Shown: piece by piece, positions 63,943 through 64,000 of the stretch
How positions within the stretch are numbered: position 1 is the stretch's first letter
Layout: each line of letters begins with the position of its first letter
Source: Aureimonas frigidaquae
Lineage (GTDB): Bacteria; Pseudomonadota; Alphaproteobacteria; Rhizobiales; Rhizobiaceae
Reading direction: 5' to 3'
DNA length: 64,000 bases
NCBI RefSeq assembly: GCF_001463905.1
Contig: NZ_BBWR01000012.1
Span: forward strand, 1-64,000
Translations under genes and position numbers: made by a program
Notes under the pieces: model-generated
Database searches by the model: none
Told to the model about the DNA's origin: nothing
The model's input: only the letters and a program-made list of their open reading frames with translations

Positions 63943-64000
63943 GCCACGATAGTGGTTGAGAAGATTTCGGGCATGAGCTTCGGCAGAGGAGACCCTCCTT
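63943..64000. other. Right-edge fragment, no callable gene
   Basis: Only 58 bp remain. An ATG at 63974 and a GTG at 63952 could begin the next gene, but too little is present to support a product. Confidence 0.3.

Overview
The window is GC-rich chromosomal DNA from an alphaproteobacterium, most likely a Hyphomicrobiales (Rhizobiales) member. The evidence is gene content and order: dnaA-dnaN-recF-moeB-like, irr next to fabA-fabB-fabI, ahcY-divL-tsaE, a DivL with a tyrosine H-box, an FnrN-type regulator with a perfect FNR/FixK box, and an ATR/twin-TM/etfB-etfA-hbdA block. A family such as Aurantimonadaceae is possible, but the genus cannot be fixed from the sequence alone. I see no rRNA or tRNA gene, no insertion sequence, no prophage and no CRISPR array. 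Almost all of the DNA is ordinary core genome.

Layout. 1-3 kb: start of an outer-membrane beta-barrel gene, the oxygen sensor fnrN, and a two-gene operon of duplicated-domain proteins (VOC and DUF1428). 3-11.5 kb: a micro-oxic respiration block. cydDC (minus) and cydA-cydB-cydX-hemN (plus) diverge from a single TTGATCTCAATCAA box; cydX is a 51-codon gene that overlaps hemN. 11.5-12.4 kb: a copper-type DUF305 protein behind a MerR-family (CueR-like) dyad, and a 23-residue membrane peptide. 12.4-20.1 kb: a LacI-family repressor with two operator-like palindromes, divergent from a catabolic/transport operon (DenD-like dehydrogenase, SDR, CUT1 sugar ABC transporter). 20.2-25.2 kb: a small acidic protein, a GreA/GreB-type factor, a metallo-beta-lactamase-fold hydrolase, and an Lrp-alr-dadA D-alanine module.

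25.3-38.7 kb: ahcY, divL, a TsaE-sugar kinase fusion, murU, addB, addA and trxA, ending in a strong terminator. 38.8-42.5 kb: a phosphotransacetylase-like gene, ackA and glpK. 42.5-49.7 kb: rmuC, then a non-coding gap of about 700 bp carrying ten GANTC (CcrM) sites within 370 bp, then a rhodanese-dnaA pair joined by an ATGA overlap, dnaN, recF and a MoeB/ThiF-type E1. 49.7-55.4 kb: a hydroxyacid dehydrogenase, an exported SH3 protein, irr, an exported unknown, fabA-fabB-fabI. 55.4-64 kb: hbdA-etfA-etfB, cobalamin adenosyltransferase, a twin-TM protein, two transporters, gluQ, an M48 protease and alkA.

How they fit together: fnrN plausibly drives cytochrome bd and the oxygen-independent heme enzyme HemN at low oxygen. 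The dnaA-upstream GANTC cluster, DivL and AhcY (which clears S-adenosylhomocysteine, the product inhibitor of methyltransferases) relate to methylation-linked cell-cycle control. The most interesting unexplained structures are the GANTC-rich dnaA upstream region, the rhodanese-dnaA coupling, the CueR-type site with its DUF305/peptide pair, and the LacI operator pair in front of a sugar operon of unknown substrate.
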